Positions 44,289 through 53,186 of a stretch of 64,000 nt of DNA are shown one piece after another. The stretch lies in contig JAGASE010000020.1 of NCBI GenBank assembly GCA_017621875.1, positions 62,001 through 126,000 of the forward strand. The letters are read 5' to 3'. The stretch is from Clostridia bacterium (GTDB taxonomy: Bacteria > Bacillota > Clostridia > UBA1381). The notes under the pieces were generated by a model. The model was given only the letters and a program-made list of their open reading frames with translations. It ran no database searches and was not told the origin of the DNA. Each line of letters starts with the position of its first letter. Within the stretch, counting starts at the first letter, position 1. The position numbers were made by a program, and so were the translations under genes.

Positions 44289-46070
44289 TTATTCCTGCAT
44301 TTTTTTCAGCTTATAAAATTCACCTTTTATTTCCATAAGCTCGTCGTAAGTACCCATTTCAACAATTCTGCCGTGGTCAACAACAGCGATGCGGTCGGCA
44401 TTTTTTATGGTAGAAAGCCTGTGTGCCACAAGGAAGGTAGTGCACTGCTTCATCATATTGTCAACTGCGTCCTGAATTTTTTTCTCAGAAACGGAGTCAA
44501 GGGCAGAGGTTGCCTCGTCAAAAATGATAATCTTAGGGTTACGCAATAGGGCTCGTGCTATTGATATACGCTGACGCTGTCCGCCCGACATCTTTCCTCC
44601 GTGCTCACCGAGCTGCGTGTTAAGCCCGTCAGGGAGATTATTTACAATATCGTCAAGTCCCACATCGCGAAGGATTTTCCAAAGCTGCTCATCTGTCACA
44701 TTTTCTGTTCCGTAGGTAATGTTGTCGCGGATTGTGCCGGAGAACAGGATTGTGCTTTGCGGCACTACTGCAATCTGACTGCGAAATTCGTTTAAGTCGA
44801 GGTTTTGCATGTTAATTCCATCAACAAGAATTTTTCCCTCCTGTGGACGGTCAAAGCCTATTAACAGATTGAGAATAGTGGATTTTCCAGCACCCGAACC
44901 GCCGACAAATGCGATGCTTTCTCCCGGCTTTACAGATATGCTGAAATTATTCAGCGTCCAGTCGGCTGCGTCCTCGTATTTGTAATACACATCGCGAAAT
45001 TCCACGCGTCCCTGCATATCGGAGAGGGGAAGTATTGAGTTGTTTGTTTCAACATTTTCCTCATACAGAATTTCGCCTATTGAGTTTATTGATTCAAGTC
45101 CCTTTGTTATCTGCGGATAAAGGTTTAAAAGGCTGTTTACATGTCCTACTATCTGTCCGAAGTATGTCTGATAGAGCACAACCTCACCAACTGATATTTT
45201 ACCCTTAAAGGCAAGATAGCCCGTAAAAGCGAGGCATGCAAGCTGCGATAGCTGCATAACTACCCATGTGCAGGCATTAAAGAGCCAGTTGGTTTTATCA
45301 AGTGCGTAGCCTGCATTCATAACCGTACCTAAGCGATTATCCATCTTCTGTATTTCACGTCGCTGCAGACCATGTGCACGTGTTACAGGAATAAGCTCAA
45401 TCATTTCAGAAACATCGGATTGAGTTGTTTCAATTTCGCTGCGAAAACGGCTGTTTCTCTGGCGTATACTTTTTCTCAGTACCTTTAAAAGAATAATTTC
45501 TACAGGAGCAAGTACCAGGAAGAACAGCATAACAACAGGGCTTTTTTTCAGGGTAACAACAACTGCGATTACTATACTTATCAATATAACAAATAGGCTG
45601 CGGTACATTGAGGAGAGCAGTGCCTCCACGTTTTCGCAGTCACGCATTATTTTTGACTGCAGCTTACCGGAGCTGGTGTTTTTGTGATACATTATTGAAA
45701 GCTGCTGCAGCTTTTGAATTAGGCTGCTGCGGAGCGAATATTCAATCTGGCGTATAAGCTTGTCGTAAATTTTTGACACGCTGTAGGTACTGTAGATATT
45801 CTGCAGAAGAAATATTGCAAGAAAAATTGTGTTTCCCCAAATATCCGCGGCTTTATATTTGTCGGGATAGGTTGCAATGTTTATGATGTTCGAGGTTATA
45901 ATCGGAATAAGCCATAACGGCAGATTCTGCATGGTGAGAAAGAATGTACTTTTAATAAGTGTCGGGATTTGTCCGCGGTAAAAATTCAACAGAATTTTTA
46001 CGGGACGTCCTCTGTTTTCACTGTAGTTTTTAATACAGTCGCTGATGGTGTTGTTTGTCTTCTTTTTCAT
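44289..46070 (-). CDS. ABC transporter with fused permease and ATPase (half-transporter)
   Basis: 593 residues. Six membrane helices in residues about 30-330, then the ATPase with GGSGAGKSTILNLL, the signature MSGGQRQRISIARALL, Walker B IIIFDEATSALD and the VAHRLSTI H-loop. Type IV exporter of the MsbA/BmrA shape, expected to dimerise. It is alone, without the second half-transporter gene that often forms a pair in Firmicutes, so a homodimer is likely. Substrate unknown. Start follows GGGGGG by seven bases. Confidence 0.9.
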   Translation of the reverse strand: MKKKTNNTISDCIKNYSENRGRPVKILLNFYRGQIPTLIKSTFFLTMQNLPLWLIPIITSNIINIATYPDKYKAADIWGNTIFLAIFLLQNIYSTYSVSKIYDKLIRQIEYSLRSSLIQKLQQLSIMYHKNTSSGKLQSKIMRDCENVEALLSSMYRSLFVILISIVIAVVVTLKKSPVVMLFFLVLAPVEIILLKVLRKSIRQRNSRFRSEIETTQSDVSEMIELIPVTRAHGLQRREIQKMDNRLGTVMNAGYALDKTNWLFNACTWVVMQLSQLACLAFTGYLAFKGKISVGEVVLYQTYFGQIVGHVNSLLNLYPQITKGLESINSIGEILYEENVETNNSILPLSDMQGRVEFRDVYYKYEDAADWTLNNFSISVKPGESIAFVGGSGAGKSTILNLLIGFDRPQEGKILVDGINMQNLDLNEFRSQIAVVPQSTILFSGTIRDNITYGTENVTDEQLWKILRDVGLDDIVNNLPDGLNTQLGEHGGKMSGGQRQRISIARALLRNPKIIIFDEATSALDSVSEKKIQDAVDNMMKQCTTFLVAHRLSTIKNADRIAVVDHGRIVEMGTYDELMEIKGEFYKLKKMQE

Positions 46071-46125
46071 AATAATACCCCCCGGAATCTCAGTATTTTA
46101 TTTGTTTTTCTTACCGGTTGTGTTT

Positions 46126-46154
46126 ATTATATCCAAACGAAAATATTTGTCAAG
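46126..46154 (-). promoter_or_regulatory. Promoter of the ABC transporter gene
   Basis: Minus-strand TTGACA (46154-46149) and TATAAT (46131-46126) separated by 17 bp. Confidence 0.8.
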
Positions 46155-46247
46155 GGGTTAAATTTAAAAAAAATATTATTGTAACAAAAGGATAAAATTG
46201 GGAGAAAAAGTTGGGTATAATAGATAGTTTTGATTTTATTTTAACAG

Positions 46248-46276
46248 AAAAGCCTCACCAAATAGGCGAGGCTTTT
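46248..46276 (-). terminator. Terminator of the PHP/YitT operon
   Basis: AAAAGCCTC (46248-46256) pairs with GAGGCTTTT (46268-46276); on the minus strand it follows the PHP gene stop and ends in a T-run. Confidence 0.8.
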
Positions 46277-46291
46277 GCGGAAGACAGACTT

Positions 46292-47092
46292 TTATAAATA
46301 ATCCTTTTTAAATTCATTGTCGTAGATGGTGTATACGTATTCAAAGCCGATATCTCGAAGAAACTTTTTCGTTTCATCAAAATTGAAGGTCAGTGTGTCT
46401 AAACGGTGGCTGTCAGATGAGAGAATCAGCTTACCGTTATGCTTTTTTAATAAATATAGTAAATTTTCGTGCGGATATGGCGTAGTTCTGAGACCTCTTG
46501 CAATCGCACCCGTATTTACTTCAAAAATGACATCGCTTTTTACTGCTTCGGTCATATATTTATCAGCAATTTTTAAGTATTCGGGATTGCTCAAAAAACG
46601 CGGTGTATCAATCATATCAAATTTTGTTATAACATCAAAATGTCCCACTATATCAGGCTTTCTTTTTAAGATGTAATCACAAAAAGCCGAATAGTAGGTT
46701 TCGGAAAGAGTGATAATATCGTATTTGAAAAGCTCTAAGCATTTTTTGAAATAATCGTAGCTTGAGTCGATGGGATAATACGTTTCGCCATCTAAAAAAT
46801 AATGCGAAGAGCCGATAATATAATCAAAGTCACTTCTGTTTACCGGCGAAAAAGCGTCCTCTTCAACACCTGTGTAAACTTGTATTTTATTTTTGTATTT
46901 TTTCTTAAGACGATTTATTTCGGAGATATAAGCAGCTTTATCCTTCATGCAGTACCGAAGGTCAAAGCTGGTGTAGCCGTGACCTGAAAAACCTATTGAG
47001 GCAAATCCATTGTCTATAGCATAAAGAACAATTTCCTCGGGCGTATTTTCACCGTCGCAAAAGGTTGTATGCGTATGAAAATCTGACAGCAT
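46292..47092 (-). CDS. PHP-domain phosphatase, HisJ-like
   Basis: 266 residues. PHP motifs: SDFHTHTTFCDGENTPEE (residues 3-20), GFSGHGYT, IIGSSHYF, IVGHFDVITKF and LSSDSHRLD near the C-terminus, giving the trinuclear metal site of the histidinol-phosphatase (HisJ/K) family. No other histidine genes are near, so the family label need not mean that reaction. It overlaps nothing and lies 2 bp after yitT in one operon. A paralogue stands at 59481-60296. Confidence 0.82.
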   Translation of the reverse strand: MLSDFHTHTTFCDGENTPEEIVLYAIDNGFASIGFSGHGYTSFDLRYCMKDKAAYISEINRLKKKYKNKIQVYTGVEEDAFSPVNRSDFDYIIGSSHYFLDGETYYPIDSSYDYFKKCLELFKYDIITLSETYYSAFCDYILKRKPDIVGHFDVITKFDMIDTPRFLSNPEYLKIADKYMTEAVKSDVIFEVNTGAIARGLRTTPYPHENLLYLLKKHNGKLILSSDSHRLDTLTFNFDETKKFLRDIGFEYVYTIYDNEFKKDYL

Positions 47093-47094
47093 AA

Positions 47095-47706
47095 TTATTC
47101 CTCGATTTCTTTAAGTTTTTTGCTGATTACGGCAATTACGTAATCAATTCCAAAGGTTTTTATAAGAAGTCCCGCAAAGGAGCTTACAGCAATTATGTAT
47201 CCCGATAAAATTCCGCCGATAATAACAATAAGAAAATCTGTTATTAAAAGAGCTTTACCAATGTTGATTTTAACATATTTCTTTACAATAAGAGCTATAA
47301 TGTCGGTTCCGCCGGAGCTTGAGTCGACGTAAAACATCAGACCGCTTGCAAGAGCTATCACCGCAGCACCCAAAACAGCCGATAAAAAGCAATTTGAAAT
47401 TACGGGCGTACCGAAATTAAAAAAATTCTCGAAAAGTCCGACAAACAATGTAGTTAAGGTTGAGCCAATAAAGGTTTTTATAGCCATATTCCTGCCCAAA
47501 ACAATAAACGCAAGAACTAACAGAGAGAAGTTAATCGCCATCAGAATTGTTCCGGGTGAAAAGGATAAGTATGAATTGAGTATAACTGAGATTCCGCTTG
47601 TTCCGCCCAAAAGAAGTGAATGGGGAAATATGAACAAGACCGTTCCGAGAGCGTAGATAACGCTGCCTAAAATAATAATCAAATAGCTTTTGATTTCCTT
47701 TTTCAT
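47095..47706 (-). CDS. YitT-family membrane protein, short form
   Basis: 203 residues, five to six membrane helices, with YALGTVLFIFPHSLLLGGTSG and the conserved YVDSSSGGTDIIALIV (about residues 124-139) typical of YitT. Usual members are near 280 residues because of a C-terminal DUF2179 domain; this one stops after the membrane part (AVISKKLKEIEE). The sequence runs cleanly into a stop and the next gene, so it seems a natural short form rather than a frameshift. Confidence 0.8.
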   Translation of the reverse strand: MKKEIKSYLIIILGSVIYALGTVLFIFPHSLLLGGTSGISVILNSYLSFSPGTILMAINFSLLVLAFIVLGRNMAIKTFIGSTLTTLFVGLFENFFNFGTPVISNCFLSAVLGAAVIALASGLMFYVDSSSGGTDIIALIVKKYVKINIGKALLITDFLIVIIGGILSGYIIAVSSFAGLLIKTFGIDYVIAVISKKLKEIEE

Positions 47707-47743
47707 AAAAGCACCTCAAACATATAAAATTAACATATAAAAT

Positions 47744-47775
47744 AAAAATCCCGACAAAATAAGTCAGGATTTTTA
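47744..47775 (-). terminator. Terminator of tRNA-Met
   Basis: On the minus strand AAAATCCTGAC and GTCGGGATTTT pair (with one T-G pair) around a TTATTTT loop, immediately after the CCA end of the tRNA. Confidence 0.8.
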
Positions 47776-47778
47776 CTT

Positions 47779-47855
47779 TGGTAGCGGTAACTAGATTCGA
47801 ACTAGTGACACTACGGGTATGAACCGTATGCTCTAGCCAACTGAGCTATACCGCC
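47779..47855 (-). tRNA. tRNA-Met (CAT), elongator type
   Basis: A 77-base cloverleaf with encoded CCA. Acceptor arm GGCGGTA pairs with TACCGCT (first pair G-U), D-arm AGCTCAGTTGGCTAGAGC, anticodon arm TACGGTTCATACCCGTA with CAT, and TTCGAAT T-loop. The G1-U72 end matches Bacillus elongator tRNA-Met rather than an initiator, which has an unpaired 1-72 end. Confidence 0.95.
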
Positions 47856-47991
47856 ATGTCGAACAACAAAAATAATTATACCTTATAATTACAGAAATGT
47901 CAATAGTTTTTTTGAAAAATTTTTATTTTTATTATTTTTAATTTTAATTCGGAATATACATTAAATAACTGAAAATATGGAGGGTGAGAAA

Positions 47992-48831
47992 TTGAAGGGA
48001 ATAATAATGCTATTGATAGCAGCGATGCTGCTTTGTTCCTGCTCGCGGGGCGGTGAGACGACGCAGGGGCTGGCTACAACCGAAAACGAAAAGGTGAGTG
48101 ACGTCGGGACAATGTCGGAAAGCGTAAACGACTACTACAGCATTGATAACAAAGGCTCAGGCTGGGGATTTAAAAAAATAGTGGGACAAAAGCCGGATAT
48201 TCCGGCCGATATTACAGAAATGCTTACAAAATATGATGCGTATTATATGGATTTGTCCGAGGAAAAGGTGCTTTACCTTACTTTTGATGAGGGATATGAA
48301 AACGGATACACTGCACAAATTCTCGACACCTTGAAAAAGTGCGAGGTGCCGGCTGCGTTTTTTGTAACAGGCTCGTATTTCGACCGGGAGCAGGAGCTTA
48401 TAAAGCGAATGGTAAATGAAGGGCATATTGTGGGAAATCATACCGAAAACCACCCGAATATGCATCAGCTTCAGTCTGCGGAAAAGATGCAGGAGGAGCT
48501 GAAAATTTTAGATGACAAATACTTTGCAGTTTTCGGCGAGCATATGAAATATATGCGACCTCCCGAGGGAGAATACAGCGAGCGTGTGCTTGCGGCGGCA
48601 AAGGACGCCGGATATAAAACCATGTTCTGGAGCTTTGCTTATAAGGACTGGCAGCGAGATGTAAACATGGGTGCGGACCATGCGTTTAACGCCGTAACGC
48701 CGTATCTGCACAGCGGAGCGATTATTCTTTTGCATGCTGTTTCACAGGATAATGCTGCGGCACTTGAGAGCATTATAAATTACGCAAGGGAAAAGGGATA
48801 TGAGTTTAAAAGTCTTGATGATATTAAATAG
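47992..48831 (+). CDS. pdaA: Polysaccharide deacetylase, PdaA-like lipoprotein
   Basis: About 279 residues from TTG 47992, six bases after GGAGGGTGAG; ATG 47977 is in frame but precedes that ribosome site. The N-terminus GIIMLLIAAMLLCSCSRGG is a lipoprotein signal with an L-C-S-C box. The NodB domain holds TFDEGYENGYT (a PdaA trait in place of TFDDG), GNHTENHPNMHQ with the metal-binding His pair, MRPPEGEYS and HAVSQDN. PdaA makes muramic-delta-lactam in spore cortex. The symbol is by family; a vegetative deacetylase cannot be excluded. Confidence 0.82.
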   Translation: MKGIIMLLIAAMLLCSCSRGGETTQGLATTENEKVSDVGTMSESVNDYYSIDNKGSGWGFKKIVGQKPDIPADITEMLTKYDAYYMDLSEEKVLYLTFDEGYENGYTAQILDTLKKCEVPAAFFVTGSYFDREQELIKRMVNEGHIVGNHTENHPNMHQLQSAEKMQEELKILDDKYFAVFGEHMKYMRPPEGEYSERVLAAAKDAGYKTMFWSFAYKDWQRDVNMGADHAFNAVTPYLHSGAIILLHAVSQDNAAALESIINYAREKGYEFKSLDDIK

Positions 48832-48888
48832 CTTTATTGATATTTTATACAGTTGAAAAGAATTTTGTAAAAAAACACCGAATAATTA

Positions 48889-48917
48889 TTGACAAAAAAA
48901 CGTGCGGGTGATATACT
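48889..48917 (+). promoter_or_regulatory. Promoter of glnA
   Basis: TTGACA (48889-48894), 17-bp spacer, TATACT (48912-48917). Confidence 0.75.
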
Positions 48918-48925
48918 TAATCAAT

Positions 48926-48975
48926 AAAAGGCAAGGAGCCGCAGAGCTGTTTCTGCTAAAACCTTGCCTTTTCTT
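48926..48975 (+). promoter_or_regulatory. glnA leader hairpin, terminator-like
   Basis: AAAAGGCAAGG (48926-48936) pairs perfectly with CCTTGCCTTTT (48962-48972), followed by CTTT. An inner GCAGA/TCTGC stem with the hexaloop GCTGTT sits on top. It begins at the expected transcript start and ends 60 bases before the start codon. The shape suits transcription attenuation of nitrogen-responsive glnA; no factor is identified. Confidence 0.55.
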
Positions 48976-49032
48976 TATAATATAGTACATATGCAGACGA
49001 GCTTTCGCTTTGCTGGGAAAAGGAGAGATTGA

Positions 49033-51126
49033 ATGGAGAACTTGACAGAATTGTTCGGAAGTAAGGTTTTTAACGATTCTACGATGAAGAAGCGTCTTCC
49101 AAAGGAAACCTATAAGGCTTTGCAGAAAACAATTAAGGACGGTAAGCATCTTGATATCAACATTGCTCATGTTGTGGCTAATTCCATGAAGGATTGGGCT
49201 ATTGAAAACGGTGCCACACATTTCACACATTGGTTTCAGCCTATGACAGGTATTACGGCGGAAAAGCATGACAGCTTTATATCACCGACTGACGACGGAA
49301 ATATCATAATGGAATTTTCCGGCAAGGAGCTGGTACAGGGCGAGTCGGACGCGTCAAGCTTTCCTTCGGGCGGACTTCGTGCGACATTTGAGGCAAGAGG
49401 ATATACTGCATGGGATCCCACATCTTATGCTTTTATAAAGGGAAATACGCTTTGTATTCCTACGGCATTTTGTTCGTACGGAGGCGAGGCTCTGGATAAA
49501 AAAACTCCGCTGCTGCGTTCCATGGAGGCTATTAATAAGCAGGCAATGAGAGTTTTAAAGCTGTTCGGAAATTCAGACGTTACCTCTGTAAAGACAACGG
49601 TTGGTGCCGAGCAGGAGTATTTTCTTGTTGATAAGGATATGCATGACAAGCGTCCCGACCTTGTATTTACGGGAAGAACGCTTTTCGGTGCAATGCCGCC
49701 AAAGGGGCAGGAGCTTGATGACCATTATTTCGGTACGATAAAATCGAAGGTTGCAGGCTTTATGAAGGAGCTTGACGAGGAGCTTTGGAAGCTGGGTGTT
49801 TTGGCGAAAACAGAGCATAACGAAGCAGCACCGGCACAGCATGAGCTTGCACCGATTTTCTCTACGACAAACATTGCTACAGACCATAATCAGATAACAA
49901 TGGAGCTTATGCAGAGAATTGCGAAAAAGCATGGAATGGTTTGTCTTTTACATGAAAAGCCGTTTGAGGGCGTGAACGGAAGCGGAAAGCACAATAACTG
50001 GTCAATTACCACAAATACCGGAAAAAATCTCCTTGACCCGGGCGAAACGCCGCATGAAAACGCACAGTTTTTGCTGTTTTTGTGCAGCGTAATAAAGGCT
50101 GTTGACGATTATCAGGATATGCTGAGGATTTCGGTTGCGTCGGCAGGGAATGACCATCGTCTGGGTGCAAATGAAGCACCGCCTGCGGTTGTATCCATGT
50201 TTTTGGGCGAGGAGCTTTCGGAAATATTGGAGTCAATCGAAAAAGACGAGGGCTATGACGCTAAGGAAAAGACGATAATGAAGGTCGGAGTTCACGTGCT
50301 TCCGAGATTTGCAAAGGACACCACCGACCGCAACAGAACAAGTCCGTTTGCCTTTACAGGCAATAAATTTGAATTTCGTGCTCTTGGCTCATCTGCTTCA
50401 ATTTCAGGTCCGAATGTGGTTTTAAACACTTCGGTTGCGGAAAGTCTTAAGCAGTTTGCCGATGAGCTTGAAGGAGCAGAGGATTTTGACTATGCACTCC
50501 ATGAGCTTATAAAGAAAACGATAAGAGAGCATAAGCGAATTTTCTTCAGCGGCAACGGCTATGATGACGCATGGATTGCCGAGGCGGAGGAGAGAGGGCT
50601 TTTAAACTTAAGAACAACACCGGATTGTCTGCCGTATTATGTGTCGGAGAAGAATATAAAGCTGTTTACCGACCACAAGGTATTTACCGAAACAGAAATG
50701 CGTGCAAGATATGAAATAAATCTTGAAAATTACTCCAAGATAATTAATATTGAGGCACTTACAATGATGGATATGGCGAAAAAGGACATTCTTCCGGCTG
50801 CGTCTGCTTTCATTAAGCAGCTATCCGATACTGTAGTGGCTAAAAAGTCAGCTGTGAGCGGAATTGCATGTACATACGAGGAGGACTTGATATCCAGACT
50901 TACGGCACTTGTAAATTCAATGTATAGTGATGTTCAGGCTCTTGATAACGAGCTTTCAAAGACTTCAGATATTGAGGATGCACAAAAGCTTGCGGAATTT
51001 TATAAGGATGTTATAATCGAACGTATGTCCAAGGTCAGAAGTTCTGCCGATGAAATTGAAACAATGACCGACAGAGGCTGTTGGCCGTATCCGTCATATG
51101 CAGACTTGCTTTTCGGCGTAAGATAA
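49033..51126 (+). CDS. glnA: Glutamine synthetase type III
   Basis: 697 residues, the length of GSIII (also called GlnN), far above the ~450 of type I. N-terminal GSIII domain: [20 protein letters not shown], then [19 protein letters not shown]. Catalytic parts include [38 protein letters not shown] and [15 protein letters not shown], and a C-terminal helical extension. It makes glutamine from glutamate, ammonia and ATP as a dodecamer of stacked hexamers. Monocistronic, with a leader hairpin and a terminator. Confidence 0.96.
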   Translation: MENLTELFGSKVFNDSTMKKRLPKETYKALQKTIKDGKHLDINIAHVVANSMKDWAIENGATHFTHWFQPMTGITAEKHDSFISPTDDGNIIMEFSGKELVQGESDASSFPSGGLRATFEARGYTAWDPTSYAFIKGNTLCIPTAFCSYGGEALDKKTPLLRSMEAINKQAMRVLKLFGNSDVTSVKTTVGAEQEYFLVDKDMHDKRPDLVFTGRTLFGAMPPKGQELDDHYFGTIKSKVAGFMKELDEELWKLGVLAKTEHNEAAPAQHELAPIFSTTNIATDHNQITMELMQRIAKKHGMVCLLHEKPFEGVNGSGKHNNWSITTNTGKNLLDPGETPHENAQFLLFLCSVIKAVDDYQDMLRISVASAGNDHRLGANEAPPAVVSMFLGEELSEILESIEKDEGYDAKEKTIMKVGVHVLPRFAKDTTDRNRTSPFAFTGNKFEFRALGSSASISGPNVVLNTSVAESLKQFADELEGAEDFDYALHELIKKTIREHKRIFFSGNGYDDAWIAEAEERGLLNLRTTPDCLPYYVSEKNIKLFTDHKVFTETEMRARYEINLENYSKIINIEALTMMDMAKKDILPAASAFIKQLSDTVVAKKSAVSGIACTYEEDLISRLTALVNSMYSDVQALDNELSKTSDIEDAQKLAEFYKDVIIERMSKVRSSADEIETMTDRGCWPYPSYADLLFGVR

Positions 51127-51141
51127 AACTTAATCATAATT

Positions 51142-51180
51142 AAAAGACGTGCATTTTATTTTAAATGACACGTCTTTTTT
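51142..51180 (+). terminator. Terminator of glnA
   Basis: AAAAGACGTG (51142-51151) pairs with CACGTCTTTT (51169-51178), with an inner CATTT/AAATG stem, followed by T residues. Confidence 0.88.
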
Positions 51181-51197
51181 CGGGCAGGTAATGGATT

Positions 51198-51719
51198 TTA
51201 GCGTCCCTGGTATTCACTTGTGATAATTTCCGCCATTTCTTCGGGAGATTCGCGGCAGCCGTCTGCGAGCCACATTTTTATAATTGCATTGAAACCGGTT
51301 CGGAAAAACTCTATATGATATTTGATGTGCTTGTTGTTGAAATACTTTTCCGCTTGCTTAATATCGTAAATTAATACCTCGTGCTTGCTGTCATATCCGA
51401 GCTTGAAATATGTCTTGTAAAAAAGCTGATTTTCACTGACATGACGGAACAATGTTATTGCATCATTAAAGCCTGAGCCGTTTTGACTTTTTCCTTTAAA
51501 TAAATCCTGAAATTCGCTTTCAAGATGCTCTTTTATCTTGTCTGCAAGGTCATAAATATCAATATAGTTTGCGTAAAACGTACTGCGGTTTAAGTCTGCG
51601 ATTTTGCAAATATCCGATACGGTGATTTCATGGATTTCCTTTTCCTGCAAAAGTCCGATAAACGCTTTTTCAATTTTTTCAATAGATTCACGTCTTCTTT
51701 TGTTATTTTTGACATTCAT
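51198..51719 (-). CDS. TetR/AcrR-family regulator
   Basis: 173 residues. The N-terminal helix-turn-helix reads ITVSDICKIADLNRSTFYANY (about residues 34-53), followed by DIYDLADKIKEHLE. The C-terminal ligand domain is helical and ends MWLADGCRESPEEMAEII, resembling the TetR group found near dihydroxyacetone-kinase genes and many clostridial membrane operons. It is divergent from a three-gene membrane/repeat-protein operon, with a palindrome between. Confidence 0.9.
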   Translation of the reverse strand: MNVKNNKRRRESIEKIEKAFIGLLQEKEIHEITVSDICKIADLNRSTFYANYIDIYDLADKIKEHLESEFQDLFKGKSQNGSGFNDAITLFRHVSENQLFYKTYFKLGYDSKHEVLIYDIKQAEKYFNNKHIKYHIEFFRTGFNAIIKMWLADGCRESPEEMAEIITSEYQGR

Positions 51720-51783
51720 AGTATTCCTCCATTATTCCAACACGTGTTTGTAAATTGATGGTTGTTTTTTTTGATTTTTCTAT

Positions 51784-51822
51784 ATTATACTATAAATGTA
51801 TTAAAAAAACAACTGTTGTTTT
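51784..51822. promoter_or_regulatory. TetR palindromic operator overlapping the tetR promoter
   Basis: AAAACAAC (51806-51813) and GTTGTTTT (51815-51822) form a perfect 8-bp inverted repeat around a single T. On the minus strand, -35 TTGTTT (51812-51807) lies in this palindrome and -10 TATAAT (51789-51784) is 17 bp away, giving the tetR promoter. On the plus strand, TTGTTT (51762-51767) and TATACT (51786-51791), 18 bp apart, would start transcription just before the palindrome. A further half-site GTTGTTTT lies at 51761-51768. Binding is inferred. Confidence 0.55.
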
Positions 51823-51850
51823 AATGAAATTATGATTGGAGGATAAAATT

Positions 51851-52222
51851 ATGAAAAAAAGCAGTTTTGTTGCAATGATGTTGGGTACGGTAAGCGGAGT
51901 TTTGTTTGCCTTGGGAATGTGTATGGCACTGATTCCTGAATGGGATTCATTTAAACCGGGAGTTATATTCGGCTGCGTGGGACTTGTTTTGGGAATTATC
52001 ACGGTTATGATATGGCGAAAAATGGAGAACAAGGCACCGATTAAGCTTAGCGAAAAAACAATTCTCAGCATTGTTCTGAGTGTTATAGGTGCTTTAGCAC
52101 TTGGAGTAGGAATGTGTTTTTGCATGCTATGGGAAAAAATGATACTTGGCGTTATTATCGGTCTTGCCGGTATACTCATTCTCTTGTCACTGGTTCCGCT
52201 TACAAAGGGAATAAAAGATTAA
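51851..52222 (+). CDS. Small four-helix membrane protein
   Basis: 123 residues from ATG 51851 with GGAGG upstream. Two pairs of membrane helices share the pattern SVVxxVxGALxLGxGMC: FVAMMLGTVSGVLFALGMCM in the first half and LSIVLSVIGALALGVGMCFC in the second, suggesting an internal duplication. I recognise it only as a conserved clostridial protein of unknown function. It lies first in the operon facing the TetR gene. Confidence 0.7.
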   Translation: MKKSSFVAMMLGTVSGVLFALGMCMALIPEWDSFKPGVIFGCVGLVLGIITVMIWRKMENKAPIKLSEKTILSIVLSVIGALALGVGMCFCMLWEKMILGVIIGLAGILILLSLVPLTKGIKD

Positions 52223-52234
52223 GAAATATAAGGC

Positions 52235-52906
52235 ATGAGAAAAATTATTGATTTTATAGGTAATGGCACGATTGCAAAAAATATTGCAGATAATCAGCAT
52301 TATCGGATAGTCCTGACAGCGGCTTTAAGTCTGTCGCTGAATTTGATTTATGCTTTATATAACGGCGTTTTAGGCGTAATTACACATTCATTATGGTTTT
52401 TAACAATGTTTTCTTACTATGCCATAATATCTGTAATGAGGTTTTCCGCAGTGCTTTTTGAGCATCGCAGAGCATATGTTAAATCGGATACTTCAGAGGC
52501 TTTCGTGATGAAGTTTTGCGGTATTTGGCTGATACTGCTGGCAATTATTATATCGTCTTCGGTATATTTAAGTTTCGCCCTTAAAACAGGAGTCGGATAT
52601 CACGAAATAATAATGATAACTATTGCAACGTATACGTTTTGCAAGGCAACCTTAGCGATTATCAATGTTATAAAAATAAGAAAAAGAAATTCAATGCTTT
52701 TATTAACAATAAGGTACATATCCTGTGCGGACGCGGCGGTATCTATGCTTTCGCTGCAGCGTTCCATGATTGCAAGCTTTGGAAATTTATACACGAGGGA
52801 AAGCGTAATACTGACCTCGGTATTCGGTGCAGCGGTCTGTGGGTATGTAGCTGTTTTGGGCGGCAGAATGATATTTGCCGCAAGTAAAAAAAGAAAGGAA
52901 GATTAA
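52235..52906 (+). CDS. Polytopic membrane protein of unknown function
   Basis: 223 residues, about six membrane helices, with a cytosolic-looking N-terminus MRKIIDFIGNGTIAKNIADN and a basic C-terminus AASKKRKED. No transporter signature is seen. The ribosome site is weak (AAGGC). It stands between the small membrane protein and the 11-residue repeat protein, and the three probably form a TetR-controlled unit. Confidence 0.65.
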   Translation: MRKIIDFIGNGTIAKNIADNQHYRIVLTAALSLSLNLIYALYNGVLGVITHSLWFLTMFSYYAIISVMRFSAVLFEHRRAYVKSDTSEAFVMKFCGIWLILLAIIISSSVYLSFALKTGVGYHEIIMITIATYTFCKATLAIINVIKIRKRNSMLLLTIRYISCADAAVSMLSLQRSMIASFGNLYTRESVILTSVFGAAVCGYVAVLGGRMIFAASKKRKED

Positions 52907-52908
52907 AA

Positions 52909-53136
52909 ATGGCAAAATCAAAGCTCGTAGAGGTAAATGAGAAAATTGCGGAAAATGTTACGGAGGGATTTAAGAAAATAAGCGACGCCGTAGTAGAGGG
53001 GTACACAAAAATTGAGGACGGAGTGGTAAGCGGTTATACCAAGATTGAGGATAGCTTTGTTGAGCGATATCTTACTAAAGACGGTGAAACGGTAGAGGAA
53101 GCAAAAAAACGCTTAAAAGGTAAAATTGAAGAATGA
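52909..53136 (+). CDS. Small protein of four tandem 11-residue repeats
   Basis: 75 residues with AGAAAGGAAG upstream. Residues 11-54 are four consecutive 11-mers of the type (T/K)KI(E/S)D(A/G)VV(E/S)GY: EKIAENVTEGF, KKISDAVVEGY, TKIEDGVVSGY, TKIEDSFVERY. The 11-residue period with Ile/Val/Tyr on one face and charged residues on the other predicts a long amphipathic helix able to lie on a membrane, as in LEA-like or synuclein-like sequences. The tail GETVEEAKKRLKGKIEE is also helical. Similar clostridial proteins exist by memory; role unknown. Confidence 0.75.
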   Translation: MAKSKLVEVNEKIAENVTEGFKKISDAVVEGYTKIEDGVVSGYTKIEDSFVERYLTKDGETVEEAKKRLKGKIEE

Positions 53137-53142
53137 TAAAAG

Positions 53143-53171
53143 AAGGACCGATATTTTCATCGGTCCTTTTT
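53143..53171 (+). terminator. Terminator of the TetR-facing operon
   Basis: AAGGACCGAT (53143-53152) pairs with ATCGGTCCTT (53159-53168), followed by TTT. Confidence 0.9.
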
Positions 53172-53186
53172 GGTGAATAAAATTTG

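Noticed and set aside
48926-48975. Known glutamine or guanidine riboswitch ahead of glnA
   Set aside because: None of the conserved cores of those aptamers is present; only a nested hairpin is seen.
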